64,000 bases of DNA from Hansschlegelia plantiphila (GCF_027922265.1 NZ_BSFI01000006.1:62001-126000), one strand, 5' to 3'. Numbered from the stretch's first letter, positions 19,773-28,551 are shown. The notes: generated by a model from the letters alone, not told the origin. Program-made: numbers and translations.

Positions 19773-20986
19773 CAGATCCGGGCCGCGATCTGGTCCACCC
19801 AGCCGTTGACGAGTTCGACCGCCCCGTCGAAGGCGCGGCGGCTCAGCGCGCCGACTGGGACGTCGTCGCCCGCGAGCAGCGGCGTCTCGAGCGTCAGCGT
19901 GTCGGCGCGCCAGACCCGCAGCGTGGCGACGCGGGCGCCCTTGGCGATCGGCGCCGCCAGCGGGCCGTCATAGCTCACGCGCGCCACGATCCGGGTCTGA
20001 TCGCCCTTCGGCGTCAGCAGTTCGACGCGCCGGCTGGCGACCAAGGGCACGTTGAGCGTCGACCCGCCGAAGACGCGCGCCTCGGCCACGACCTCGCCCT
20101 CCGAGAACAGCTCGCGACGGTTGAACGCGTCGAAGCCCCAGTCCAGCAGCTTGCGGGCCTCCTGCGCGCGCTGTTTCGCGCTCTCGAGCCCGTTCAGCAC
20201 GATGATCAACCGCCGCCCCTCGCGCTCCACTGAGCCGACGAGCCCGTATCCCGAATCCTCGGTGTAGCCCGTCTTCAGCCCGTCGGCGCCGGGATAGTCC
20301 GCGAGCAGCGGATTGCGGTTGCGCTGGGTGATCTTGTTCCAGGTGAATTCCGGCTCGGCGAAGATCTTGTAGTCCTGCGGATAGGTCTCGATCAGGTGCA
20401 GCGCGAGGCGCGCGATGTCGCGCGCGGTCATCTTCTGCGTGGGGTCCGGCAGGCCGGTGGCGTTGCGGAACGTCGAGCGCGACAGGCCGAGTTCGCGCGC
20501 CCGGGCGTTCATGAGGTCGGCGAAGGCGGGTTCGGAGCCGGCGACGGCGACGGCGAGCGTGATCGCCGCGTCAGCGCCTGACTGCACGATCAGGCCGCGC
20601 AGGAGATCGGGCAGCGGAACGTCCGAGTTGAGCTTGGCGAACATGGTCGAGCCGCGTGACGGCGCGCCTCCCCGCCGCCAGGCGTCTTCGGTGACCCTGA
20701 AGCTGTCTTCCGGTTTCAGCTGGCCCTCGCGCATCGCCTTGAAGACGAGCTCGAGCGTCATGAGCGTCGCCATGCTGGCCGGCGGCGACGGCAGGTCGGC
20801 CTGCCGCGCGAACAGGGTGGCGTCGGATTCGACGTCGTAGAGATAGGCGATGGGGGCGTCTGTCGGGCCGGCGGACGCAGCAGGCGTCGCGGCCCAGGCG
20901 GGTCCGCCCGCCCAACCGAAAAGGAGCGCTACGGCGAACGCCGCACGCGAGCGATCCCTGAAGCCCGCGATCAATGAACAGAGCAT
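19772..20986 (-). CDS. D-alanyl-D-alanine carboxypeptidase family protein, probably inactive
   Basis: A 404-residue S11-family (DacF/PBP5-type) protein with a signal peptide ending near GPAWAA. The fold is well kept: [30 protein letters not shown] at residues 238-240 in [18 protein letters not shown] and a C-terminal beta domain. However, the SxxK motif reads SMAT (Ser71, Thr74 instead of Lys) and the SxN motif reads SGA (Ala138 instead of Asn). Two of three catalytic motifs are therefore broken, so normal DD-carboxypeptidase activity is unlikely. ATG at 20986 is preferred to a GTG at 21043 for the signal peptide. The stop overlaps the tmk start. Confidence 0.87.
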   Translation of the reverse strand: MLCSLIAGFRDRSRAAFAVALLFGWAGGPAWAATPAASAGPTDAPIAYLYDVESDATLFARQADLPSPPASMATLMTLELVFKAMREGQLKPEDSFRVTEDAWRRGGAPSRGSTMFAKLNSDVPLPDLLRGLIVQSGADAAITLAVAVAGSEPAFADLMNARARELGLSRSTFRNATGLPDPTQKMTARDIARLALHLIETYPQDYKIFAEPEFTWNKITQRNRNPLLADYPGADGLKTGYTEDSGYGLVGSVEREGRRLIIVLNGLESAKQRAQEARKLLDWGFDAFNRRELFSEGEVVAEARVFGGSTLNVPLVASRRVELLTPKGDQTRIVARVSYDGPLAAPIAKGARVATLRVWRADTLTLETPLLAGDDVPVGALSRRAFDGAVELVNGWVDQIAARI

Positions 20987-21086
20987 CGCTACGCCGCTCT
21001 CTACGCCCGGACGTCGAGAATAAGCCGGGAAACGGCGCGGCACAATCGAGCGCGCGCCTCGCAGGCGGCCAAGTTTGGCGGAAGGG

Positions 21087-22322
21087 TTAGCGGAAAGCTG
21101 AGTAGGCGCTCGCTGTCGCGCCCGGATCGCCCTGTCCGTCGGCCTGGGCGAAGGCGTTCGATCCGCCGAAGCTGTCGAAGGCCGACGAGATGCGCGAAGC
21201 GACCGCGGCGCCGCTCGGCGCTTCAGCGACCGTCTCGGCCGTCGGCTGCGCCTTAGGCTGCTTGCCGAAGTCCGGCGTCGAGCTCGCCAGCACCGGCTCC
21301 GCCATCTTCACCACGCGCTTCGAGGGCTTGGCCGCGGCGACCACTTCGCGGGCCGCCGGCTCCCTGGCCGCCACCGCGACTGGCGCGGGCTTCGATACCG
21401 AAGCGACAGCCGCAGGAACCGTCTTCGCCGGCGTCATGGGCTTCGTCAGCCCGACGGAAGCCAGCTCCGGCTCGACCGAAGCCGCCGCCTTGGGCTGCGA
21501 CGCGACGGACGCGACAGCGATCGGCGCAGGGGCCGGAGCGACATGCGTCTGCACCGTCGCCCGGGCGACCGTGGCGGGAGCGGCGCTCGCCACCAGCGTC
21601 TCGCCGGCGACGCCGGCCTCGCCCGCCAGCTCGGCGTCCGTCACCGGCTTCAGCGCCGCGACCTGCACGCCTTCGGGCGCGCTCGGGCGGCCGAACTCCT
21701 GATAGGTCGCAAGCAGCTTGCGATCGTCGCGCCCGCCTGCGGGCGCCATCGCGATGTAGTCGACCTTCACGTTGCCCACTCCCGCGCCGCGAAAGCCGAG
21801 CGCGTCGGCTGTGCGGCGGGAGACGTCGATCAGCCGGCCCTTGTGGAACGGTCCGCGGTCATTCACGCGAACCACGATCGAACGGCCGTTCGTGACGTTG
21901 GTGACGCGGGCGTAGCAGGGCAGCGGCAGGGTCGGATGGGCGGCGGTGAAGCCCGCCATGTCGAAGGTCTCGCCGTTCGCGGTGCGGCGGCCCTGGAAGC
22001 CGTCGCCATACCAGGACGCGAGGCCGACGCCGACCTTTCCGGGCTTCCTCGCCTTGATCGGGACATAGGTCTTGCCGGCGACGACGTAGGGCTTGGTCAC
22101 GCCGCCGGACGAAGCGACCGGAACCGCGGGAACCGGCGCCGGTTCGGCGGACGCCACCGGCGTAAGTTTCTGGGCGGAGCAGCCGGCGATCATCGCGCAC
22201 CCGGCCGCGATCAGAGCGAGACGCAGGGCGGCCTTCTGAGGCGCACGCTTTATCGGATCGATCAAGGAGCTAGCGGTGGGTTCCTGATGCTTCGCATCAG
22301 ATCGCTTCGCCGCAGCGTTCAT
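21087..22322 (-). CDS. rlpA: Septal ring lytic transglycosylase RlpA-family lipoprotein
   Basis: A protein of up to 433 residues with a lipobox (MIAGCSA), so it is probably an outer membrane lipoprotein. The double-psi beta-barrel RlpA domain is plain: GLASWYGDGFQGRRTANGE, the RVTNVTNGRSIVVRVNDRGPF segment and GRLIDVSRRTADALGF. After it comes a long Ala/Pro/Val-rich tail without a SPOR domain. The start is uncertain: ATG at 22388 lies directly against a hairpin, ATG at 22322 is used here, and a TTG at 22265 would give the tidiest lipoprotein signal. Role: peptidoglycan cleavage or binding at the septum. Confidence 0.88.
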   Translation of the reverse strand: MNAAAKRSDAKHQEPTASSLIDPIKRAPQKAALRLALIAAGCAMIAGCSAQKLTPVASAEPAPVPAVPVASSGGVTKPYVVAGKTYVPIKARKPGKVGVGLASWYGDGFQGRRTANGETFDMAGFTAAHPTLPLPCYARVTNVTNGRSIVVRVNDRGPFHKGRLIDVSRRTADALGFRGAGVGNVKVDYIAMAPAGGRDDRKLLATYQEFGRPSAPEGVQVAALKPVTDAELAGEAGVAGETLVASAAPATVARATVQTHVAPAPAPIAVASVASQPKAAASVEPELASVGLTKPMTPAKTVPAAVASVSKPAPVAVAAREPAAREVVAAAKPSKRVVKMAEPVLASSTPDFGKQPKAQPTAETVAEAPSGAAVASRISSAFDSFGGSNAFAQADGQGDPGATASAYSAFR

Positions 22323-22388
22323 TCCGGCCGTCCCCGTATTCGCCGCGGACGATGCATGCCGTGGGCCCAGGATTAAGCCCGTGGTCAT

Positions 22389-23025
22389 GAGGCTGAAAGC
22401 CTGGAGGCTTCAGCCTGTTTCCCCCGCCGCGTGACGCACATGTGTCTGTGCGGCCACGTTCCGCTGACAAAGAGGGGGTTCAATTGAGGCAAGAATGCGG
22501 CACGTCAGCACATTCTTAACCTCGGTTAAGAGCCCGTGAGGGCGGTTCATTCGAGATCGCGGTCGCGCAGCCGACCGATCAAGCCGTCGTGCGGATCCGA
22601 CCACGAAGCAAAAATTGTTTGCCGTCGAACCAAGTTCCTTGGCTTCTGGCGGACGTGTCGCCCTGAGAAAAGCATTCCCCAGTCGTTTGGCCTCATATGC
22701 CTGACGAATTCGACCGCCTTGCAGAATCCGTCAGCTCCACCTCTGGCGCGATAGTTGAGGGGAAACGCGCCCGCCTCACGGTGTTGTAAGACCGATCTCA
22801 TTCCCGCTGATCGTTTGCTCAAGAGCCGCGCTGCAAAGTTCTCGAACCGGACGCGGCCGGCGCTGGCCCCCGGGGAATGCGCGAAGAAGAAATGCTGAGA
22901 CGCCGTTCGCCTTGGCTGCCACGCCGTTCGAAAAGAATTCGGACTCGTTTGGACGCGGGCGGCCCAAGCGGCGTTTTGGTTGCGCGCCGGACCGCTCTGA
23001 CGCAATGATCCGGCCTACGCGACGC
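22389..23025. other. Gene-free interval upstream of rlpA and tRNA-Ser
   Basis: About 640 bases without a credible gene. Small overlapping frames on both strands have compositions and sequences that match nothing I recognise. It contains a hairpin next to rlpA (22390-22416) and a short perfect palindrome (22515-22530). It probably holds the rlpA promoter and the tRNA promoter. Confidence 0.5.
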
Positions 23026-23115
23026 GGAAGGGTGGCCGAGCGGTTTAAGGCAGCGGTCTTGAAAACCGCCGTGCGGGCGACCGCACCGTGGGTTCGAATC
23101 CCACCCCTTCCGCCA
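23026..23115 (+). tRNA. tRNA-Ser (UGA anticodon)
   Basis: Ninety-base class II tRNA. The acceptor stem ggaaggg (23026-23032) pairs with cccttcc before the discriminator g, and the CCA end is encoded (23113-23115). The anticodon stem is gcggt/accgc around the loop cttgaaa, with anticodon TGA at 23060-23062, reading UCA. There is a long variable arm (gtgcgggcgaccgcac) and a T-arm gtgggttcgaatcccac. All features fit tRNA-Ser. Confidence 0.97.
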
Positions 23116-23376
23116 GTACCGCCGATTATGCGCTATGGCGCGATATTGTGCGCGATCGCGGCTCAATCGCCGTCGATTGCCGCACGGCATATCCAATCCA
23201 GACTTCGACGTTTGACTTGCGGCGACAACGGATTGGATCGACGGAAAACAGGCGAAAACGCGTTTCCGGCTTCCTAGCTTTTTAGGAAGGCGATATCGCC
23301 AGTTGTCGCTGACTGCCGGGGTTTTGCAGCAAGCTGTTAGCTGCGTGCATTCGGCACGGTGATATGAAGGGACAGG

Positions 23377-23985
23377 TCACTCGCTCTCAGGCAGTGCGAT
23401 GACCGACATCGCCTCAAGGATGTTTTCAGGTCCGCCTTTCGGCGGCCAGATTCCCGCCGAATAGGCGGCGGTTCGTAAGGCTCCACGCTGTGCGAGGCTG
23501 TCAAATCCCCAGATATGAGTGATCCGGGGCGGCCCGTCGAGCGCATACATGTTGATCATCAGGTGCGCCGTGTAGTCCCGGGCAGGCTCGATCGCGGCTT
23601 CCCAGCCGGCGAGCGTCGGCGGAAGTCCACCCGGCTTCAGCTTGTAGGTGCGGAATTCATAGACCGCGTCAAGGGCGACAGGTTGTGCCGGCGGCAGGAA
23701 GGAGAAGGGCATGTAGCTGTCCATCTCCAACGCCGTTATCACGCCACCGGCGTTGAACGGATTGGAGCTCAATAAGGCTCGGCGCCGCTCCCGCTGCAGG
23801 GCGGCGGCGGCCTCGAAGCGGCGCAGGATCAGCATGCGGCCGAGCGGCCCCATCTCCGTGCGCCAGCACCCCAGCAGGGTGCCGTCGGCATCGGGCATCG
23901 AGATCCATTCCCGCGCGGCCTTCGCTACCTCCGCGGCGGAGAGAAGCGGAAAGGCCAGTGTCGTGAGCTCGTAGAGTTCGCGCAT
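23377..23985 (-). CDS. NIPSNAP family protein
   Basis: A 202-residue protein with two ferredoxin-like dimeric alpha-beta barrel repeats: the first begins MRELYELTTLAF, the second VYEFRTYKLKPGGLPPTLAGW, a hallmark of NIPSNAP proteins. Bacterial members are often near oxidative or detoxification regulators, and their reaction is unknown. It lies three bases downstream of the YciI-like gene, so they form a two-gene operon divergent from a LysR regulator. Confidence 0.87.
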   Translation of the reverse strand: MRELYELTTLAFPLLSAAEVAKAAREWISMPDADGTLLGCWRTEMGPLGRMLILRRFEAAAALQRERRRALLSSNPFNAGGVITALEMDSYMPFSFLPPAQPVALDAVYEFRTYKLKPGGLPPTLAGWEAAIEPARDYTAHLMINMYALDGPPRITHIWGFDSLAQRGALRTAAYSAGIWPPKGGPENILEAMSVIALPESE

Positions 23986-23988
23986 GGA

Positions 23989-24324
23989 TCAGGCTTCCTG
24001 CAGAAAAGGCGAAGGGAGCCCGGGAAGATGTCCGGAGGATTCGGCCGCGAAAGCGCCGAAAAGCGGGTCCCACTCAGTGATCGTCAGGCTCTCGATAAGA
24101 CCCTCGACGGCGAACGGATCCGCTGCCACCAGCGCCTCGGCCTTGGTGCGATCCGCCACGGTGAAAATCAGAAATCCGGATCGCAATGGCGTGCCGACCA
24201 AGCGGCCGGATGCGCGCAAGCTTCCCTCAGCGACGAGTTCCTTGAGATAAGCGACATGGGCGTCGAGGTGCCGGTTCCACCCATCTCCGTCTGGATGCGA
24301 CATGGTTGCTATGAAGAAAGCCAT
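23989..24324 (-). CDS. YciI-like protein
   Basis: A 111-residue YCII-related protein (dimeric alpha-beta barrel). Seen: MAFFIATMSHPDGDGWNRHL, HVAYLKELVAEGSLRASGRL, then VAADPFAVEGL, the typical order in the family, whose members are small possible hydrolases or dehydrochlorinases of unknown substrate. ATG at 24324 is chosen because the family begins here; the frame extends upstream without homology. First gene of the operon with the NIPSNAP gene, transcribed away from the LysR gene. Confidence 0.85.
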   Translation of the reverse strand: MAFFIATMSHPDGDGWNRHLDAHVAYLKELVAEGSLRASGRLVGTPLRSGFLIFTVADRTKAEALVAADPFAVEGLIESLTITEWDPLFGAFAAESSGHLPGLPSPFLQEA

Positions 24325-24398
24325 TTTTGTCTTCTTTCCAGGACGTGCGGATAGGCAGGAGATAGTTTGACGGGCTTGCGCGATAAAGGGATGAAAGG

Positions 24399-24413
24399 TT
24401 TCATGATTTGAAA
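24399..24413. promoter_or_regulatory. Candidate LysR operator
   Basis: TTTCA (24399-24403), five bases, TGAAA (24409-24413). This is a T-N11-A dyad, the usual LysR-type binding box, centred in the 106-base interval between the divergent YciI-like and LysR genes and 18 bases before the LysR start. Confidence 0.55.
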
Positions 24414-24430
24414 TCACTGGTTTGGAATAA

Positions 24431-25360
24431 ATGGACCGTCTCACCAGCATGGCCGTTTTTCTAAAGGCGGCGGATCTCGGCTCCTTCACAGCGGCGGGAA
24501 CGGCGCTCGGCCTCTCGTCGCAGATGGTCGGCAAGCATGTTAGCTTCCTGGAGAACCGGCTGGGGACCCAACTCCTGCAGCGCTCGACCCGGCGCCAGAG
24601 CCTGACCGCGATCGGACGGACCTTCTACGAACGCTGCCGCGTGGTGCTCGCCGAGGTCGATGCGGCCGAGGCTACGGCGCGCGAATCCGGCATAACCCCG
24701 CGCGGGCGGCTGCGGGTCGGTGCGCCGGTGACCTTCGGCAGCATCGCGCTCGCACCCCTCGTAACGGACTTTCTGCGCATCCATCCCCAGGTCGAGGTCG
24801 CACTCGACCTCACCGACCGTTACGTCGATGTCGTCGGGGAAGGATATGACGCCGTCATCCGCCTCGGGCCGCTCAAGGATTCCAAGCTTACATCCCGCGC
24901 GCTCGCTCCTTATAAGCTGATCGCATGTGCCTCGCCCGGCTATCTTGCCGCCCGGGGCGCACCACGCACGCCTGCCGACCTCTCGGAGCATGACTGCCTC
25001 GGCTTCGTTTTCGCCTCCGGGCAGCCTTTCGCCGAATGGAGTTTCGACAAGCAGGGCAAGGTTTACGAGGTGCAGGTTCGCAGCCGGTTTCAGGTGAATG
25101 ACGCGCGCGTGCTGCAGTCAGCCGCGCTGGACGGGCAAGGCATCATTCTCCAGGCCGATCTGATCGTGGCCGATGACTTGGCGGCAGGCAGGTTGGTGCA
25201 GGTCCTGCCCGATTATGAAACGCCCACGCGCCCCATGCATATACTGTTTGCCGCGACCCGCCCGCCGACGCAGACGCTGCGCCGTTTCATCGACCACGTT
25301 GTGGACCGTTTTGGAAAACGTTCCGGTCCCGGAAAGCATCAACCAAGCCGAGGGACATAG
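24431..25360 (+). CDS. LysR-family transcriptional regulator
   Basis: A 309-residue LysR-type regulator. The N-terminal winged helix-turn-helix is clear (MDRLTSMAVFLKAADLGSFTAAG, then VGKHVSFLENRLGTQLLQRSTRRQSLT), followed by the effector domain (RLRVGAPVTFG, LDLTDRYVDVVGEGYDAVIRLG). The subgroup with MDRL and LDLTDRYVD often controls a divergent enzyme or efflux gene. Here the divergent target is most likely the YciI-NIPSNAP pair, through the dyad at 24399-24413. The inducer is unknown. Confidence 0.93.
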   Translation: MDRLTSMAVFLKAADLGSFTAAGTALGLSSQMVGKHVSFLENRLGTQLLQRSTRRQSLTAIGRTFYERCRVVLAEVDAAEATARESGITPRGRLRVGAPVTFGSIALAPLVTDFLRIHPQVEVALDLTDRYVDVVGEGYDAVIRLGPLKDSKLTSRALAPYKLIACASPGYLAARGAPRTPADLSEHDCLGFVFASGQPFAEWSFDKQGKVYEVQVRSRFQVNDARVLQSAALDGQGIILQADLIVADDLAAGRLVQVLPDYETPTRPMHILFAATRPPTQTLRRFIDHVVDRFGKRSGPGKHQPSRGT

Positions 25361-25412
25361 GACTGCCCGCAGTCTCTCCCATTCGGCTAGACACCGGCCA
25401 GGAAGGGGATCC

Positions 25413-26651
25413 CTACTCGCCTCCTGCGCATATCGTACTCTCTCGGCTGATCGGTAAGCGAAGCGTGGTTCCCCAAACCAGCAAGGCGATCGCGCTAAAG
25501 CCCGCTCCGAGCATCGACACGCCGAACCATCCCGCATGGGCATAGGCCATTGTCGATGAGATGGCTCCGATGGCGCTGCCGATGGAGTAGAACACCATAT
25601 AGCCCCCCACGAGACGGCTGCTCGCTTCAGGATGGCGGTCGAATATGATGCTCTGATTGGTGACATGAACGGCCTGTACGGCCAGATCGAGCAGAACGAC
25701 GCCGAGAAGGAGAAGGGGCAACGATGCCGGCAGCATCGCAATCAGCGCCCATGACGCCAGCAACAGCGCGAGCGACACTCCCGTAGTCCAATTCCCGAGA
25801 CCGCGATCCGCGAGCCGGCCTGCGCCTGTCGCTGCAATCGCCCCTGCCATGCCGACGAGGCCGAACAAGCCGATCTGAGTATGGGAATAGGAGCATGGCG
25901 GGGTGCTGAGCGGCAGGACCAGCGCCGTCCAGAACGTGCTGAACGTTGCGAAGATCAACAGGGCAAGAAGGCCGCGAACCAACAATATCCGGTCGCGCAG
26001 AAACAGAATGGGGATCGAGCGCAGCGTGGCGGCGTAGCTGTCGGTGCTGTCCGGCGAAAGCTGGCGCGGCAGGACACGGATCAGCATTCCGACCATTGCC
26101 GCCGTCAGAATGGCCGAGGTCAGATAAACCGCGCGCCAGCCACCGAGATCGGCCAGCAATCCAGCGATGAAGCGGGCGGCAAGGATGCCGGTCACCACGC
26201 CGCTCGTCACCATGCCGACTGCCCTGCCACGCTCGGCAGGCGTTGCCAGCGTCGCGGCGAACGCCACCAGGATTTGCACTACGACGGCAAGCAGGCCCAT
26301 TGCAGCCAGACTGACGAACAGGATCGCCTCTGTTCTCGCCGTCGCGACGGCGACCAAAGCAATGACCGACAAGACGCCTTGGCCGACGATCAGGCGGCGG
26401 CGGTCGATCAGATCGCCAAGCGGGACAATGAAAATCAGCCCCAGCGCGTAGCCAAGCTGCGTCAGCGTTACGACGAGACCGATCGCAGACGGTGAGATCC
26501 CGAAATCCTGCGCTATCGAATCGAGCAACGGCTGGGCGTAGTAGATACTTGCGACGCTGAGTCCGGCAGTGACGGCGAAGATCAGCGTGGTGATCCTCGA
26601 TAGCCCCCTGCCTGTTTCGCGTCGCGTCCTGCTTTCGTCTCCGTGCTGCAT
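25413..26651 (-). CDS. MFS transporter
   Basis: A 412-residue major facilitator protein with twelve hydrophobic segments. The first-loop signature is present (GLIFIVPLGDLIDRRRLIVG), and SIYYAQPLLDSIAQDFGIS at the first helix is typical of the YnfM/arabinose-efflux-like group of drug or metabolite exporters. ATG at 26651 is chosen over a TTG at 26675. Divergent from the HxlR gene, which probably controls it. Substrate unknown. Confidence 0.9.
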   Translation of the reverse strand: MQHGDESRTRRETGRGLSRITTLIFAVTAGLSVASIYYAQPLLDSIAQDFGISPSAIGLVVTLTQLGYALGLIFIVPLGDLIDRRRLIVGQGVLSVIALVAVATARTEAILFVSLAAMGLLAVVVQILVAFAATLATPAERGRAVGMVTSGVVTGILAARFIAGLLADLGGWRAVYLTSAILTAAMVGMLIRVLPRQLSPDSTDSYAATLRSIPILFLRDRILLVRGLLALLIFATFSTFWTALVLPLSTPPCSYSHTQIGLFGLVGMAGAIAATGAGRLADRGLGNWTTGVSLALLLASWALIAMLPASLPLLLLGVVLLDLAVQAVHVTNQSIIFDRHPEASSRLVGGYMVFYSIGSAIGAISSTMAYAHAGWFGVSMLGAGFSAIALLVWGTTLRLPISRESTICAGGE

Positions 26652-26673
26652 GACGGCCCCGTTCGTGAAACTC

Positions 26674-26726
26674 AATCTAGTTCTATGTTAAGACCATTTG
26701 TGCGGACAAAATTCCAGTTCTATTTT
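26674..26726. promoter_or_regulatory. Direct repeat between MFS and HxlR genes, candidate operator
   Basis: Two copies of a 16-base sequence at 26674-26689 and 26711-26726, 13 of 16 bases identical and both containing agttctat, offset by 37 bases. They lie in the 108-base divergent interval and are likely sites for the HxlR protein. Confidence 0.45.
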
Positions 26727-26759
26727 GAAACCAGAATCGACGGACGGAGATCGAAGATC

Positions 26760-27212
26760 ATGGTCAAGCGGGTCAGCCTGTGGGATGCCGGGTGTCCGGT
26801 AGCGCGCGCGCTGGACGTCATCGGCGACTGGTGGTCGCTGCTGATTATCCGCGACGCTTTCGATGGCGTTCGGCGGTTCAGCGAATTTCAGACGGGCCTC
26901 GGCATCGCCAAGGGGATGCTGGCGACGCGGCTGCGTGACTTGACCGAGCGCGGCATTCTGGAGTCCGCTCCGGCCTCGGACGGGACCGCCTATCGGGAAT
27001 ATGTCCTGACCGCGAAAGGGCGCGGTCTTTTCCTCGTCATGGTCGCGCTGCGTCAATGGGGCGAAGATCATCTCTACCGCCCGGACGAACCAAAATCCTC
27101 GCTGGTGGACACAGAAACCGGCATTCCCGTCGCCCGTCTGGAAATGCGCACAGAGGACGGTCGACCTATGGACTGGAACAATACGCGAGTGAAGAAAATC
27201 GAAGATCGCTGA
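26760..27212 (+). CDS. HxlR-family transcriptional regulator
   Basis: A 150-residue winged-helix regulator. The family start is plain: CPVARALDVIGDWWSLLIIRDAFDGVRRFSEFQ with the redox- or electrophile-sensing Cys near the N-terminus (Cys12), followed by KGMLATRLRDLTERGILE and the wing. ATG at 26760 is chosen because homology starts there. It is divergent from an MFS gene, a common pairing in which the regulator represses its exporter. Confidence 0.92.
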   Translation: MVKRVSLWDAGCPVARALDVIGDWWSLLIIRDAFDGVRRFSEFQTGLGIAKGMLATRLRDLTERGILESAPASDGTAYREYVLTAKGRGLFLVMVALRQWGEDHLYRPDEPKSSLVDTETGIPVARLEMRTEDGRPMDWNNTRVKKIEDR

Positions 27213-27588
27213 CCGGAGGCCGGCACGGCAACGGAAGCACATGCAGGAGCTCGACCCCGATCGCCGCAGCGGATAAAGGACCAATGAGCGCCTTAGCCGG
27301 TTTCGGGCGGCGTTAGAGGGCTATGGCGTAGACATAGTGCTCATCTTCATCGGGCGCGGCCCGCCACCTGCCCTTTCGGGCCTTGCGATTTCAGCATCTT
27401 AGCTTCCAATTTCGCTAACCTTGGGCTTGGGTTAGCAACTTCTGTTCCCGTTTCGAACGGCCCTACCGGCGAAATTGACCGCATCGCGCTCTTAGCCATG
27501 ACGCCATATAGCTGAACGGGCAGACGAGATCTGACCAGATCTCGACCCGCGGTGCTCCGTCGGTTTCGGTCTACGCCTGCCCTCCCGA
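27213..27588. other. Gene-free interval with a hairpin
   Basis: About 375 bases between the convergent ends of the HxlR and SDR genes. No coding frame is convincing. The only structure I see is a 7-bp inverted repeat (gctaacc at 27414-27420 with ggttagc at 27430-27436) with no T run, so it is not a standard terminator. Confidence 0.5.
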
Positions 27589-28551
27589 TCAGAACGTTTC
27601 GCCCAGAAGCGATTCGGCTTTTGCCCAGAGCAGCTTCGCGCGTTCCGGATCCAGTGCGTGCGACATCGCGCCGAAACGGATGCCCGGCGCATTGTCGATC
27701 GGGGCGATCTGGCAGTCCTGCGCGTACTTGCCGCCGATGGCGTCGCCATCCGCCACGACCGCCGACCAGATGGCTGTCGCCGCGACCTGCGGAATCGTCT
27801 TGAAGGCGAAGCTCTGGCCCGACGTGCCAAGTTCGGCCGCGATCCGCTTGCCGAGCGCGGCGAGGTCGTCCGGCGAAAGGTGGCTCGCCAAGCCGGTTTG
27901 CGAAACACCGGGCATCAACGACGAGGCGCGGATCCCGCGATCGCGGTGGCGCCTGTCGAACTCGACGGCGAACAGGACGACAGCGGTCTTCGAGCCGCCA
28001 TAGCTGATCCAGGGATCATAGGGGCGTCTCTCGAAGTTCGGATCCTCGATGTTGATGTCCGCCCAACGCAGCGCGTTCGACGAGACCGTGACCACGCGGC
28101 CTCCTTCGCGGATCAGGGACGCGATCCGGTTCACCAGAAGGAAATGGCCCAGAAAGTTGGTGGCGAACTGGGTCTCGAAACCGTCCTTCGTCCGCCCCTG
28201 GGGCAGCGCCATCACGCCGGCGTTGGCGATGACGCCATCGAACGTCCCGCCGTCGGCGACGAGCCCGTCGGCCGCCGCGCGCACGCTGCGGAGATCCGCC
28301 AGATCGAGTTCGATCACGGAAAAGCCTGCGCCCTGTTGCTGCGCTGCCTCTCGCACCACGCCGGTGGCGACTTCTGCCTTCGCCAAGTTGCGCGCAGCGC
28401 CGACGACGTACGCACCACGGGCCACCAAGGCACGCGCCGTCTCGACGCCCATCCCGGACGAGACGCCCGTGACGAGGTAGCGCTTGCCGCGCAGATCAAC
28501 GCCCTCGAGCACCTCGTCGGTCGTCGAGGTGGCTCCGAATTGTCGTGTCAT
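27589..28551 (-). CDS. Short-chain dehydrogenase/reductase
   Basis: A 320-residue SDR oxidoreductase of the retinol-dehydrogenase-like type. NAD(P)-binding TGVSSGMG, the NAGVM segment, the catalytic Ser (TVSSNALRW) and YGGSK with the catalytic Tyr and Lys are all present. ATG at 28551 has aagg-type ribosome sequence before it. It is divergent from an AraC regulator, with a long inverted repeat between them, suggesting that it is the regulated target. Substrate unknown. Confidence 0.92.
   Translation of the reverse strand: MTRQFGATSTTDEVLEGVDLRGKRYLVTGVSSGMGVETARALVARGAYVVGAARNLAKAEVATGVVREAAQQQGAGFSVIELDLADLRSVRAAADGLVADGGTFDGVIANAGVMALPQGRTKDGFETQFATNFLGHFLLVNRIASLIREGGRVVTVSSNALRWADINIEDPNFERRPYDPWISYGGSKTAVVLFAVEFDRRHRDRGIRASSLMPGVSQTGLASHLSPDDLAALGKRIAAELGTSGQSFAFKTIPQVAATAIWSAVVADGDAIGGKYAQDCQIAPIDNAPGIRFGAMSHALDPERAKLLWAKAESLLGETF

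Noticed and set aside
22547..23005. 152-codon minus-strand frame upstream of tRNA-Ser
   Set aside because: No recognisable motif, no ribosome site, and overlapping frames of the same quality on the other strand.
23269..23289. Inverted repeat cttccta/taggaag downstream of tRNA-Ser
   Set aside because: Seven-bp stem with T residues only in the loop; not a convincing terminator and not conserved as far as can be seen.
23116..23376. Attachment-site repeat or integrase after tRNA-Ser
   Set aside because: I looked for a second copy of the tRNA 3' end and for a recombinase gene and saw neither, so an integrated element is not claimed.
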